A DNA stretch of 64,000 bases from the NCBI RefSeq assembly GCF_020686965.1, contig NZ_JAJEPS010000005.1, forward strand, positions 1-64,000, in the 5' to 3' direction. Position 1 is the stretch's first letter. Each line of letters opens with the position of its first letter. Below, piece after piece: positions 25,461-33,594 of the stretch. The stretch is from Hominiventricola filiformis (GTDB lineage Bacteria > Bacillota > Clostridia > Lachnospirales > Lachnospiraceae). A model generated the notes under the pieces. The model was given only the letters and a program-made list of their open reading frames with translations, did no database searches and was not told the origin of the DNA. Position numbers and translations under genes: made by a program.

Positions 25461-26429
25461 ATGGCATTAGTTACAACCACTGAAATGTTTAAAAAAGCTT
25501 ATCATGGCGGCTATGCAGTTGGTGCTTTCAACGTAAACAACATGGAGATCGTTCAGGGTATCACTGAGGCAGCTGGAGAGCTGAAGAGCCCGGTTATCCT
25601 GCAGGTATCCAAGGGCGCAAGAGCTTACGCTAACCACACTTATCTTGTAAAACTGGTAGAGGCAGCAGTTATCGAGAATCCGGATATTCCGATCGCTCTG
25701 CATCTGGATCATGGCGACAGCTTTGAACTTTGCAAATCCTGTATCGATGGCGGATTCACTTCCGTTATGATCGATGCTTCTTCCAAATCTTTCGAGGACA
25801 ACATCGCAGTAACCAAACAGGTTGTTGAGTATGCACATGCTCATGGCGTAGTTGTAGAGGCAGAGCTTGGTACTCTGGCTGGTATCGAGGATGAGGTAGT
25901 CGTAGAGTCTGGTCACGAGAGCTACACCAGACCGGAAGAGGTTGAAGAGTTCGTTGACAGAACTGGATGTGACTCTCTTGCAATCGCAATCGGAACCTCT
26001 CACGGCGCATACAAATTCACTCCGGATCAGTGTACCAGAAATGCTGACGGCATTCTTGTTCCGCCGCCACTGCGTTTTGACGTACTTGAGGAGTGCATGA
26101 AGAGACTTCCGGAGTTCCCGATTGTTCTTCATGGATCTTCATCTGTACCGCAGGAGTTCGTAAAGATGGTTAACCAGTACGGCGGAAACATGCCGGATGC
26201 TGTAGGTATTCCGGAAGAGCAGCTGAGAAAAGCAGCTGAGCTCGCTGTCTGCAAGATCAACATCGATTCCGATATCCGTCTTGCTATGACTGGTAATATC
26301 AGAAAATACATGGCTGAGCATCCGGATCACTTCGATCCGAGACAGTATCTGAAACCGGCTCGTCAGGCTGTTAAAGATATGGTTGCTCACAAGATCGTTA
26401 ACGTTCTTGGATCCAACGGAAAAGCTTAA
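25461..26429 (+). CDS. Class II fructose-bisphosphate aldolase
   Basis: A 322-residue zinc-dependent aldolase that cleaves fructose-1,6-bisphosphate to dihydroxyacetone phosphate and glyceraldehyde-3-phosphate in glycolysis. HLDHGDSFE carries a zinc ligand and catalytic Asp; VVEAELGTLAG and VLHGSSSVP are further conserved blocks, and the sequence ends with the usual phosphate-binding NIDSDIR region. The start at 25461 (AAAGGAAG about 10 bases upstream) is used instead of an in-frame ATG at 25425 without a ribosome site. Codon choice is biased (CTG, ATC, GTT), as expected for a highly expressed gene. Confidence 0.95.
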   Translation: MALVTTTEMFKKAYHGGYAVGAFNVNNMEIVQGITEAAGELKSPVILQVSKGARAYANHTYLVKLVEAAVIENPDIPIALHLDHGDSFELCKSCIDGGFTSVMIDASSKSFEDNIAVTKQVVEYAHAHGVVVEAELGTLAGIEDEVVVESGHESYTRPEEVEEFVDRTGCDSLAIAIGTSHGAYKFTPDQCTRNADGILVPPPLRFDVLEECMKRLPEFPIVLHGSSSVPQEFVKMVNQYGGNMPDAVGIPEEQLRKAAELAVCKINIDSDIRLAMTGNIRKYMAEHPDHFDPRQYLKPARQAVKDMVAHKIVNVLGSNGKA

Positions 26430-26449
26430 GTTTTTTCGAATTGAAATTG

Positions 26450-26480
26450 AAACCCGCCCGGGTCAATCGGGCGGGTTTTT
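26450..26480 (+). terminator. Terminator of the aldolase gene
   Basis: AAACCCGCCCG and CGGGCGGGTTT enclose a 7-base loop and end in TTTTTG. Confidence 0.85.
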
Positions 26481-26496
26481 GTGTAGGAGGAAAAAA

Positions 26497-26940
26497 ATGA
26501 ACGTGCAGGATTTAATGAAAGCACTCCACACTGCAGAACAGTTAAAGGATACTCTGCGTCATTGTGATACATCCGGTGGACGAAGAGAAAGCGTGGCGGA
26601 ACACAGCTGGAGAGTGTCTCTAATGGCTTACTGGATCAGTGACGAATTTCCTGAAGCGGATATGAATAAAGTGATCAAGATGTGTCTCATTCATGATCTT
26701 GGTGAATGCTTTACCGGGGATATTCCCACCTTTGATAAAACGAAAGCAGATGAGCAGCGGGAAGAACAGCTTCTTCAGGAGTGGGTTGATCAGCTGCCTT
26801 CACCTTTCAGGGAAGAGATGACAGCACTTTATCAGGAGATGGAAGCACGCGAGACAGTTGAGGCGAAGATCTATAAAGCACTTGATAATCTGGAAGCGGT
26901 GATCCAGCATAATGAGTCCGATATATGCTTTGGGCATTGA
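26497..26940 (+). CDS. HD-domain phosphohydrolase, C-terminally truncated
   Basis: A 147-residue HD-family protein of the YfbR/HDDC2 type, which dephosphorylates deoxynucleoside monophosphates. VAEHSWRVS supplies the first His, LIHDLGECFTGDIPT the HD pair, and LDNLEAVIQHNESDI the final Asp. Relatives I recall continue about 40 residues beyond NESDI with a WxPxEYE-type helix; here the frame ends CFGH and stops. The break lies near a short direct repeat flanking the MATE/MerR segment. All metal ligands remain, so some activity is possible. The start has AGGAGG 7 bases upstream. Confidence 0.75.
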   Translation: MNVQDLMKALHTAEQLKDTLRHCDTSGGRRESVAEHSWRVSLMAYWISDEFPEADMNKVIKMCLIHDLGECFTGDIPTFDKTKADEQREEQLLQEWVDQLPSPFREEMTALYQEMEARETVEAKIYKALDNLEAVIQHNESDICFGH

Positions 26941-26955
26941 ACATATTCACGGCCG

Positions 26956-26966
26956 TATATGCCCAG
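26956..26966 (+). repeat. 11-bp direct repeat, left copy
   Basis: TATATGCCCAG, identical to 29380-29390. The pair brackets a 2.4-kb segment with the MATE exporter and its regulator. A 7-bp inverted repeat (TGGGCAT ... ATGCCCA, 26932-26965) overlaps this copy. Confidence 0.6.
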
Positions 26967-26974
26967 ATGAACAG

Positions 26975-28309
26975 CTACAAATAATTTCGCTCACCAGGCA
27001 TCAGAAAATAAACGCGATGCATCCAACCGGTGATGAGAAGTGTCAGGAATTCAGCCACCGGAATGGCAATCCAGGCTCCGTTAATACCAAAAATCCGCGG
27101 AAGAATCAACAATGAAATAACAATAAAAACCAATGTTCTGCAGAAAGAAATCAGCGCGGACACTTTTCCGTTGGACAGTGCAGTAAAAAATCCGGAAGAT
27201 GTAATATTCATGCCGCTGAATAGGAAATTAATGGAAAACAATCTGAATCCTACAGAAGCCAGTTCCCAGGTGCCCTGATCTTTTGTAAAAATTGTTACAA
27301 TGGCAGGAGAGAAGAAGACGGCTGATACTACAATCACAAAGGAAGAAACTGCTACAAACAGGAAAGAAATCCGATATATCTTTCGCAGCTTTACCCGGTT
27401 TCCGGCTCCATACTGGAAACCAATAACGGGGCTGATTCCGATGGAAAATCCCAGGTAAAAAGCATTAAACAAAAATTGTCCGTACAACAGAATGGTGATG
27501 GCAGCAACTCCGTGTTCACCGGCCAGAGACATCATAACGATGTTAAAAAGAAATGTAATGACAGCATTGGAGAGTTGGGATACCATTTCGGAAGAACCAT
27601 TATAGCAGGCATCCAGCATCTCCTTTACAGAAAACGTAAAACGGCAGAACCGGAGCTCTCTCCTGGTAAACAGAAAAAAACACAGTCCACAGACTGCCGG
27701 AACACATTGTCCGATACCGGTAGCAAGCGCAGCCCCTGCGATTCCCATCTGACACGGAACGATCAATACATAGTCAAGAATCATATTAAAAATACCTGCA
27801 CCGGTCATGAGCAGAAGGCCAAGTCCCGGGCGTCCCGCAGTCACCAGAAAAGACTGAAAGACAGCCTGCAGCATACAGGCAGGTGCAAATAGCATGGAAG
27901 TTCCAAGATACAGGCGGCAGTCGGCAAGCAGCACGTCACTGGCACCCAGAAATCTGGAAATGGGAGTGAGAAACAGCTCAGAAAAAAGCAGCAGGACTAA
28001 ACTGAGCAGCAGTGCCAGCACCACAAACTGTGTCAATGCTTCGCGAGCACGCTCATTTTTTTCTTCGCCGAGATACTTGCTGATGATCGCATTCCCACCG
28101 GTACCAAGCATGGTAGAAATAGCAATTTCCACATTGATAACCGGATACACAATATTCAGTGATGACAGGGCATTACTGCCCAGAAAACGCGAGATAAAGA
28201 TTCCGTCCACAATGGTATATAATGACATGAACACCATCATAATGATGGATGGCGCTGCGAATTTCAAAAGCCCCGCAGGGGTAATATTCTGATTAATCGA
28301 ATGACTCAT
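26975..28309 (-). CDS. MATE family multidrug/toxin exporter
   Basis: A 444-residue membrane protein with about 12 helices in two related halves. The opening PAGLLKFAAPSIIMMVFMSLYTIVDGIFISRFLG is typical of the DinF/MepA-like branch of MATE transporters, which expel cationic drugs or metabolites using Na+ or H+. It is transcribed from a MerR-type promoter with a 19-bp spacer, and the divergent MerR-family gene is its probable regulator. The ATG at 28309 follows a weak ribosome site (AGAGGAA). Confidence 0.88.
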   Translation of the reverse strand: MSHSINQNITPAGLLKFAAPSIIMMVFMSLYTIVDGIFISRFLGSNALSSLNIVYPVINVEIAISTMLGTGGNAIISKYLGEEKNERAREALTQFVVLALLLSLVLLLFSELFLTPISRFLGASDVLLADCRLYLGTSMLFAPACMLQAVFQSFLVTAGRPGLGLLLMTGAGIFNMILDYVLIVPCQMGIAGAALATGIGQCVPAVCGLCFFLFTRRELRFCRFTFSVKEMLDACYNGSSEMVSQLSNAVITFLFNIVMMSLAGEHGVAAITILLYGQFLFNAFYLGFSIGISPVIGFQYGAGNRVKLRKIYRISFLFVAVSSFVIVVSAVFFSPAIVTIFTKDQGTWELASVGFRLFSINFLFSGMNITSSGFFTALSNGKVSALISFCRTLVFIVISLLILPRIFGINGAWIAIPVAEFLTLLITGWMHRVYFLMPGERNYL

Positions 28310-28358
28310 CTGTTAAAATTCCTCTTTCAAACCTAAAACGAAGTGATTGACAAAAGAC

Positions 28359-28389
28359 AGTATATGCTATAGGGTAACCCTATAGTCAA
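28359..28389 (-). promoter_or_regulatory. MerR-type promoter/operator of the MATE gene
   Basis: On the minus strand TTGACT and TATACT are separated by 19 rather than 17 bases, the hallmark of MerR-activated promoters. The spacer holds a perfect 9+1+9 palindrome (CTATAGGGT-A-ACCCTATAG, 28368-28386), the expected dimer site. Confidence 0.85.
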
Positions 28390-28403
28390 GAAGAAAAACG
28401 GGG

Positions 28404-29234
28404 ATGAAAAAGATGGAACAAAGAATGTATATGACGACTGGTGAACTGGCAAAACTTATGGGAATCACGAAGGAAACGTTATTTCATTATGATGAGATCG
28501 GACTGTTTCGGCCGGCTGTTGTTATGAAGAATGGATACCGCTATTATGAGGTTAGCCAGATGGAACTGCTGGATGCCATTCTTCTTTTAAAAGAACTGAG
28601 AATGCCATTGAAAGAAATCCAGGAACTTCTTGGAAAACGCAGTCCGGAAAGAATGCTGGAAGTTTTTTCAGAACGGGAAGAAAAAATCCAGGAAGAAATG
28701 ACAAAATTAAAAAATATGAAAAGGTGGATTGCACACCGCAAGGAGCGAATTGAAACAGGACTCCACATAAATACAGATGAAATACGGATTCAGCAATTCC
28801 CGGAGCGTTTCTATCTTTACAGCAGTGTGGAAAGCGGAAATGCGGAAGAAAGTTACAGAAAAGCCAATGAACTGGTTACCAGATTTCTGGAAGCTAATCC
28901 GGGATTTAAAAGTGATTATGAAGTTGCTTATATACAGCATGGGGATGATGTAGAGCAGGGTATTTATGACCGGTATGACAATGCAATTGTGCTGTTGGAA
29001 AAACGTCCGCGTAAACTTTCTTATCAGGTACTTCCGGAAGGCGACTATCTGACAGCTTATCACCGGGGACACTGGAAAACAGTCGGTGCAGCATATCAGC
29101 GAATGCTTACATATATTCAGAAACAGGGACTTCAGGTTGAAAGGGAATATATAGAACGGTATCTGATAGATGCTCTCGCAGTGGATGATTTGAATTCTTA
29201 TATGACAGAGATTACAGTGAGGTTGCTAAAATAA
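28404..29234 (+). CDS. MerR-family regulator of the BmrR type
   Basis: A 276-residue regulator with an N-terminal MerR HTH (residues 9-80: TTGELAKLMGITKETLFHYDEIGLF), a dimerisation helix (about 80-120) and a C-terminal GyrI/BmrR-like effector-binding domain (about 125-275). BmrR-type proteins bind lipophilic cationic drugs and twist a 19-bp-spaced promoter into an active form. Such a promoter lies directly upstream and points to the divergent MATE gene. The start may be ATG 28404 or ATG 28413; neither has a strong ribosome site. Confidence 0.85.
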   Translation: MKKMEQRMYMTTGELAKLMGITKETLFHYDEIGLFRPAVVMKNGYRYYEVSQMELLDAILLLKELRMPLKEIQELLGKRSPERMLEVFSEREEKIQEEMTKLKNMKRWIAHRKERIETGLHINTDEIRIQQFPERFYLYSSVESGNAEESYRKANELVTRFLEANPGFKSDYEVAYIQHGDDVEQGIYDRYDNAIVLLEKRPRKLSYQVLPEGDYLTAYHRGHWKTVGAAYQRMLTYIQKQGLQVEREYIERYLIDALAVDDLNSYMTEITVRLLK

Positions 29235-29242
29235 GGTATTTA

Positions 29243-29269
29243 TGCCCGGACTTTCTGATTTTCCGGGCA
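29243..29269 (+). terminator. Hairpin after the MerR-family gene
   Basis: TGCCCGGA and TCCGGGCA form an 8-bp stem 9 bases after the MerR stop. It lacks a T run, so termination may be weak. The rest of 29270-29410 shows no gene. Confidence 0.45.
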
Positions 29270-29379
29270 GAATGAAGCAAAGTTTTTCTATATCGCCAAT
29301 CAGACCTGGAAATATAATTTTTTACAGGGAATCAGGTGATTTTGGTGAATTCCCTGGGCGGAGCGGAAGATTACTAGTC

Positions 29380-29390
29380 TATATGCCCAG
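29380..29390 (+). repeat. 11-bp direct repeat, right copy
   Basis: TATATGCCCAG, identical to 26956-26966. A 7-bp inverted repeat (CCTGGGC ... GCCCAGG, 29353-29391) overlaps it, a similar arrangement to the left copy. Confidence 0.6.
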
Positions 29391-29410
29391 GTCTGCGGAA
29401 ACCAGACACA

Positions 29411-29442
29411 CAAAAATGGGACTGCCGACAGACAGTCCCATT
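29411..29442 (-). terminator. Terminator of the cyclophilin gene
   Basis: AATGGGACTG pairs with CAGTCCCATT around a 6- to 8-base loop; on the minus strand it ends in TTTTTGTG just past the stop codon. Confidence 0.75.
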
Positions 29443-29449
29443 ACGCAGT

Positions 29450-30151
29450 TTAATCAATCACAGTTATGGAAGTGATCACCGGCTGATCACCCGCTTTTAC
29501 AGTTCCGTTATTGTCCTGTACGGGGGTGTTTTCGCAGATGGCGTCTACCACATCCATTCCGTCTGTTACGTGGCCGAATGCGGCGTACTGGCCGTCCAGG
29601 AAGGTGCTGTCCTCATGTACGATGAAGAACTGGGAGGAAGCGCTGTCCGGGTCATTGGCGCGGGCCATGGAGATGGTGCCGCGTACATGGGAAATGTTAT
29701 TTTCCACGCCGTTCTCGGAGAATTCTCCTTTGATGGTTGTATCAGAGCCGCCGGTTCCGTTTCCTTTCGGGTCACCACCCTGAATCATGAAGCCGGAGAT
29801 GATTCGGTGGAAAGTCAGGCCGTCATAGAAACCTTCCTCTGCCAGATTCACGAAGTTAGTAACGGAGATGGGAGCTTCATCGGCATCCAGTTCCAGAGTG
29901 ATGGTGCCATAGTCCTGTACGTCAATAGTGATATGATGGAGTCCGGTCAGAAGTTCTTCTTCAGCGGAAGCACTCTCGTCAGAGCCTTCTTTTTTATCGG
30001 AAGCATTGTCGGCAGAAGTGTCAGCACCTGCAGTTTCTGCAGTCTCTGTGGTGTCAGTTTCGGCAGCACTGTCAGATTTGGAAGATCCGCATCCGGCGAG
30101 CATGGTGCCGCATAATGCAAGTGTTAAAAATAAAACAGTCAGTTTTTTCAT
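29450..30151 (-). CDS. Cyclophilin-type peptidyl-prolyl isomerase lipoprotein
   Basis: A 233-residue secreted lipoprotein: signal with lipobox LAGC (Cys21), an acidic Ser/Thr/Asp-rich linker (about 25-70) and a cyclophilin domain (about 75-233). FHRIISGFMIQGGDP contains the catalytic Arg and Gln; FFIVHEDSTFLDGQYAAFG is the second conserved block. It isomerises proline bonds outside the membrane. With the trigger-factor-like lipoprotein 4 kb away this gives two unrelated extracytoplasmic folding enzymes in one window. The start has a GGAGG site. Confidence 0.93.
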   Translation of the reverse strand: MKKLTVLFLTLALCGTMLAGCGSSKSDSAAETDTTETAETAGADTSADNASDKKEGSDESASAEEELLTGLHHITIDVQDYGTITLELDADEAPISVTNFVNLAEEGFYDGLTFHRIISGFMIQGGDPKGNGTGGSDTTIKGEFSENGVENNISHVRGTISMARANDPDSASSQFFIVHEDSTFLDGQYAAFGHVTDGMDVVDAICENTPVQDNNGTVKAGDQPVITSITVID

Positions 30152-30181
30152 AAAATACCTCCATGCGTAAATTCAGTTTCT

Positions 30182-30210
30182 ATTGTAGAAGCTGGATACG
30201 GGAAAGTCAA
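30182..30210 (-). promoter_or_regulatory. Promoter of the cyclophilin gene
   Basis: On the minus strand TTGACT and TACAAT are exactly 17 bases apart, 31 bases before the start codon. Confidence 0.7.
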
Positions 30211-30231
30211 ATGTAGATTCTGTGAACTTTT

Positions 30232-30966
30232 CTACAGAATTTTTCCAAGGAAGTAGGGAGCCTGTTTCTGCCACCAGTTCCAGTCATGGGCGACATCATA
30301 TCCCCAGTAGTCCACAAATGCAGGAATTCCTTTTGCATGAAGCACGCCGTCCAGTTTTCTGGTATCTGCCAGAAGTTCGTCTTCCCATGCGCCCTGTCCA
30401 ACGCAGAAGAACATATTACTCCTGCGATACAGAGACATATACGGGTGATCTTCCGGCATATTCTGAAGGCAATGGTAGGGAGAGTTCAGGTAGACCAGAT
30501 CGTCCATATAGCCGCCCAGTACCTGGGAAGCATCATAGATGCCGCTGAGGCAGATGGTAGTGTCAAAACGGTCCGGAAAGCGGAAAAACAGATTGGCAGC
30601 GTGGAAAGCCCCCATACTGCATCCCATAGTCATAGCTTTCTGATTTTTATTTTCCTTTTCCATCAGTGGAAGGACTTCCTGCACCAGATACTGCATCCAG
30701 TCTTCATGGAGCACGATCCGGTCACGTGCATTCTTCCAGGTACATGACCAGGTCTCTGCATCGATGGTATCGACACAGTAGAGGCGGAGCTTTCCTTCTT
30801 CAATAAAGGGGGCACAGGCATCTACCATGCCGAATCCTTCAAAATCATTGTGTTTTCCATCCTGAGAAGGGATGACCAGACAGGATTTGCCGGCATGACC
30901 GTAGACCTTGACCGGCATATCGCGGTGCAGTCTTTCACTGTACCAGTTCAGTTCTTTTATCTGCAT
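30232..30966 (-). CDS. Alpha/beta-hydrolase fold esterase
   Basis: A 244-residue cytoplasmic protein of the esterase-D-like (PF00756-type) group. The nucleophile elbow is GCSMGA with Ser117, and His227 in VAHDWNWW is the likely catalytic His; no signal peptide is present. It starts 3 bases after the ATP-grasp gene on the same strand, so the two are coexpressed and probably act on the same compound. The natural substrate is unknown; acyl, peptide or siderophore-like esters are all possible. Confidence 0.78.
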   Translation of the reverse strand: MQIKELNWYSERLHRDMPVKVYGHAGKSCLVIPSQDGKHNDFEGFGMVDACAPFIEEGKLRLYCVDTIDAETWSCTWKNARDRIVLHEDWMQYLVQEVLPLMEKENKNQKAMTMGCSMGAFHAANLFFRFPDRFDTTICLSGIYDASQVLGGYMDDLVYLNSPYHCLQNMPEDHPYMSLYRRSNMFFCVGQGAWEDELLADTRKLDGVLHAKGIPAFVDYWGYDVAHDWNWWQKQAPYFLGKIL

Positions 30967-30969
30967 GAT

Positions 30970-32247
30970 TTATTCTTTCCTTTTGGTTGTAGTTTTTGCC
31001 GGAGCCTTTCGATTTCTGGCAGCCGGTTTCCTTGCCGGTTTTACCGGTTCCGGAGGGCAGAGTTCCAATGTGTACCGGAAGAATTCTTCCATCTTTTCCT
31101 TACTTTCCAGATGAGCCAGATACATATAATTTCCCATGCCGTGTGCAAGTACTTCGGGAAGCTCTTGTGCAAGCTTCAGATCGGCTTTCCAGACGTCCAG
31201 AATTTCTTCATGGGAGTGCAGATAATGCAGCTCTTTCCAGCGGCCTACGTAGGCACAGAAGCAGCGTGTGGCTTTGGTCTGATGCCGGAGTTTGTCGTAG
31301 ACCATCATATCGGCATAATGCTGATAACAATTGGTACTGTAGGCAAAGTTCACCATATCGGGAGTCGGTCCTCCAGATGGACGCATATTGACCTCCAACC
31401 CCACAATCTGACCTTTTTTTCCGAGATAGGCGTGATCCTGTGTCAGACGGAAAAATTCCAGATGGACAAAGCGGCTTCTTACCCGGAATGCTTTCAGGCA
31501 GGCTTTTCCGGCAGCTTTGAGATCATCAGCTACCTGGTCTACAATATAGAATTGGATGGAACCATGCTGGTTGACGCTATCCATGATGGAGATCGGTGTA
31601 ATGTTACCAGTTTCGAAGAGTACGGTTCCCTTACTGTTTACGATAGCGTCATAGGAACAGATCTCGCCGGGCACCAATTCTTCCATGATATAGGGTACCG
31701 ATGGGAGATTGCGGAAGAAATCGGTCAGATCTTTCTCATTTTCCAGTTTCCAGGTATCACAGGCACCGACGCCGCAGTCTGGTTTTACGATGACCGGATA
31801 ACCGACTTCTTTGATAAAAGTTTCCGCGCTGGCCTGATCCTGCACCATATGAAAACGGGCAGTTGGAATTCCAGCTTTTTTATAACCTTCCTTCATGCGG
31901 GATTTTTGCTTGATCAGCGCCATATCCTTCGGCTGTAGACCAGTCGTGATATGGAAATCTTCCCGCAGTCGTGCATCCTGAGTGAGCCAGTACTCATTAT
32001 TACTTTCCAGCCAGTCAATTTTTCCATGGTGGAAAGAAAGAAACGCTACTGCACGGAACATTTCGTCATAGTTTTTCATATTATCCACCCGGTAATACTC
32101 TGTCAGGGCAGATTTTAAGACGGGGGAAAGTTCATCGTAGGGGGTGTCTCCGATTCCGAGGACATTGACGCCGTCATTTTTCAGGGCGACGCAGAAATTT
32201 TCATAATTTCCGGGGAATGCAGGAGAAATAAAGAGGAAATTTTTCAT
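30970..32247 (-). CDS. ATP-grasp domain protein with basic C-terminal tail
   Basis: A 425-residue protein. Residues 1-100 form the pre-ATP-grasp region (FLFISPAFPGNYENF), and about 105-310 the ATP-grasp fold: YPVIVKPDCGVGACDTW is the glycine-rich ATP loop, IMEELVPGE the adenine-binding part and LEVNMRPSGG the Mg-binding segment. The family joins a carboxylate to an amine or thiol via an acyl phosphate. The last 25 residues are a Lys/Arg/Ala/Pro-rich tail (KPARKPAARNRKAPAKTTTK) uncommon for this fold. It pairs with the downstream esterase; substrate unknown. Start follows a GGAGAAG site. Confidence 0.8.
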   Translation of the reverse strand: MKNFLFISPAFPGNYENFCVALKNDGVNVLGIGDTPYDELSPVLKSALTEYYRVDNMKNYDEMFRAVAFLSFHHGKIDWLESNNEYWLTQDARLREDFHITTGLQPKDMALIKQKSRMKEGYKKAGIPTARFHMVQDQASAETFIKEVGYPVIVKPDCGVGACDTWKLENEKDLTDFFRNLPSVPYIMEELVPGEICSYDAIVNSKGTVLFETGNITPISIMDSVNQHGSIQFYIVDQVADDLKAAGKACLKAFRVRSRFVHLEFFRLTQDHAYLGKKGQIVGLEVNMRPSGGPTPDMVNFAYSTNCYQHYADMMVYDKLRHQTKATRCFCAYVGRWKELHYLHSHEEILDVWKADLKLAQELPEVLAHGMGNYMYLAHLESKEKMEEFFRYTLELCPPEPVKPARKPAARNRKAPAKTTTKRKE

Positions 32248-32266
32248 TAGTAATGCTTCTCCTTAC

Positions 32267-32296
32267 AAAAAAAAACTGACCGTATGAAACGGCCAG
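32267..32296 (-). terminator. Terminator of prs
   Basis: CTGACCGT and ACGGCCAG form an imperfect stem that, on the minus strand, runs into a tract of nine T, just past the prs stop codon. Confidence 0.7.
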
Positions 32297-32309
32297 GGTG
32301 AATATTATT

Positions 32310-33494
32310 TTACAGTCGACCGCCTTTATATTTTTCCAGAAAACGATGGATTCTCTCAAACGGATCCAGAAGATCGCTGATGGAAGCATCGTGATTCAAG
32401 GTATCAATTAAAAGGGCGATATATTTGCTCATGTCACAGGAAATGTAATATTCTCTGGAAAGAAGTTCCGGTGACTGGTACACCAGGTTAGTGGTAAACA
32501 GACGATCAAAAAGTCCCTCTTTATATGCTTCGTCAAATTTTTCCATTCCGTTGGTGAAAAGACCAAAGGTGGAATACAGGAAAATTCGATTCGCATGCAG
32601 TGCTTTCAGCTGGCGGGCTACGTCGATCATGCTCTCGCCGGAGGAGATCATATCGTCTATAACGACAACATCTTTGCCGGCTACGTTGCTGCCGAGGAAC
32701 TCATGGGCAACGATGGGGTTGCGTCCGTTGACGATGCGTGCATAGTCACGTCGTTTGTAAAACATACCCATATCAATACCGAGAACATTTGCCAGATAAA
32801 CAGCACGGCCCATGCCGCCTTCATCCGGGCTGATCACCATCAGATGTTCACTGTCTACCTTGATATCGCGGACGTTGGTGAGCAGTGCTTTGATGAACTG
32901 GTAAGCAGGCTGTACGGTTTCAAAACCTGACAGCGGGATCGCATTCTGGACACGCGGGTCGTGAGCGTCAAAAGTAATAATATTGTCAACGCCCATCTTG
33001 GTCAGCTCCTGAAGAGCAAGTGCGCAGTCAAGAGACTCTCTTGCGGAACGCTTGTGCTGGCGACTTTCGTACAGGAACGGCATGATGACGGTGATTCTTC
33101 TTGCTTTTCCTCCACATGCGGCGATGATACGTTTCAGATCCTGATAATGGTCGTCCGGGGACATATGGTTCTCATGTCCGCACAGAGAATAAGTAAGACT
33201 GTAGTTACATACATCAACCATCAGGTACAGATCACGTCCACGGACAGATTCCTGCACAATTCCTTTTGCCTCGCCGGAACCAAACCGGGGTACCTTTGCG
33301 TTCAGGAGATAAGACTCTTGTTCGTATCCCTGGAATACGATATTATCTTTGTGCTGATTAGCGCTTTCGTGACGCCACTGCACCAGGTAATCGTCCACTC
33401 TTTTTCCAAGATTTTTACAGCTCGGCAGTGCAATGATGCCGAGAGAGCCAACGGGAATCGTTTCCAGAACCCGTTCACTGCGCTGAATATTCAT
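32310..33494 (-). CDS. prs: Ribose-phosphate pyrophosphokinase, long clostridial form
   Basis: A 394-residue enzyme making PRPP from ribose-5-phosphate and ATP, the precursor for purines, pyrimidines, NAD and histidine. VVIDDMISSGESM is the PRPP-binding loop, and FDAHDPRVQNAIP corresponds to the catalytic flexible-loop/DLH region. It is about 80 residues longer than the usual 315, a divergent form I associate with Clostridia. ATG 33494 is chosen since TGGAGG lies 8 bases upstream; the in-frame ATG at 33509 overlaps that site. Confidence 0.88.
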   Translation of the reverse strand: MNIQRSERVLETIPVGSLGIIALPSCKNLGKRVDDYLVQWRHESANQHKDNIVFQGYEQESYLLNAKVPRFGSGEAKGIVQESVRGRDLYLMVDVCNYSLTYSLCGHENHMSPDDHYQDLKRIIAACGGKARRITVIMPFLYESRQHKRSARESLDCALALQELTKMGVDNIITFDAHDPRVQNAIPLSGFETVQPAYQFIKALLTNVRDIKVDSEHLMVISPDEGGMGRAVYLANVLGIDMGMFYKRRDYARIVNGRNPIVAHEFLGSNVAGKDVVVIDDMISSGESMIDVARQLKALHANRIFLYSTFGLFTNGMEKFDEAYKEGLFDRLFTTNLVYQSPELLSREYYISCDMSKYIALLIDTLNHDASISDLLDPFERIHRFLEKYKGGRL

Positions 33495-33594
33495 GATGTA
33501 ATCCTCCATATAATAAGATGCAATTTAAATACAATATAATAATAAATATCTCAGTAAGACCATACCATCAGCAGTAAGCCAACGTCAAGGACTT

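Noticed and set aside
29270..29410. Tail of the truncated HD gene displaced by the MATE/MerR cassette
   Set aside because: All three forward frames were read and none gives the expected WxPxEYE-type C-terminal helix; the missing end appears to be lost.
30850..31938. A 362-codon plus-strand ORF
   Set aside because: It is antisense to the ATP-grasp gene, which has clear motifs and a ribosome site; the antisense product has no domain signature.
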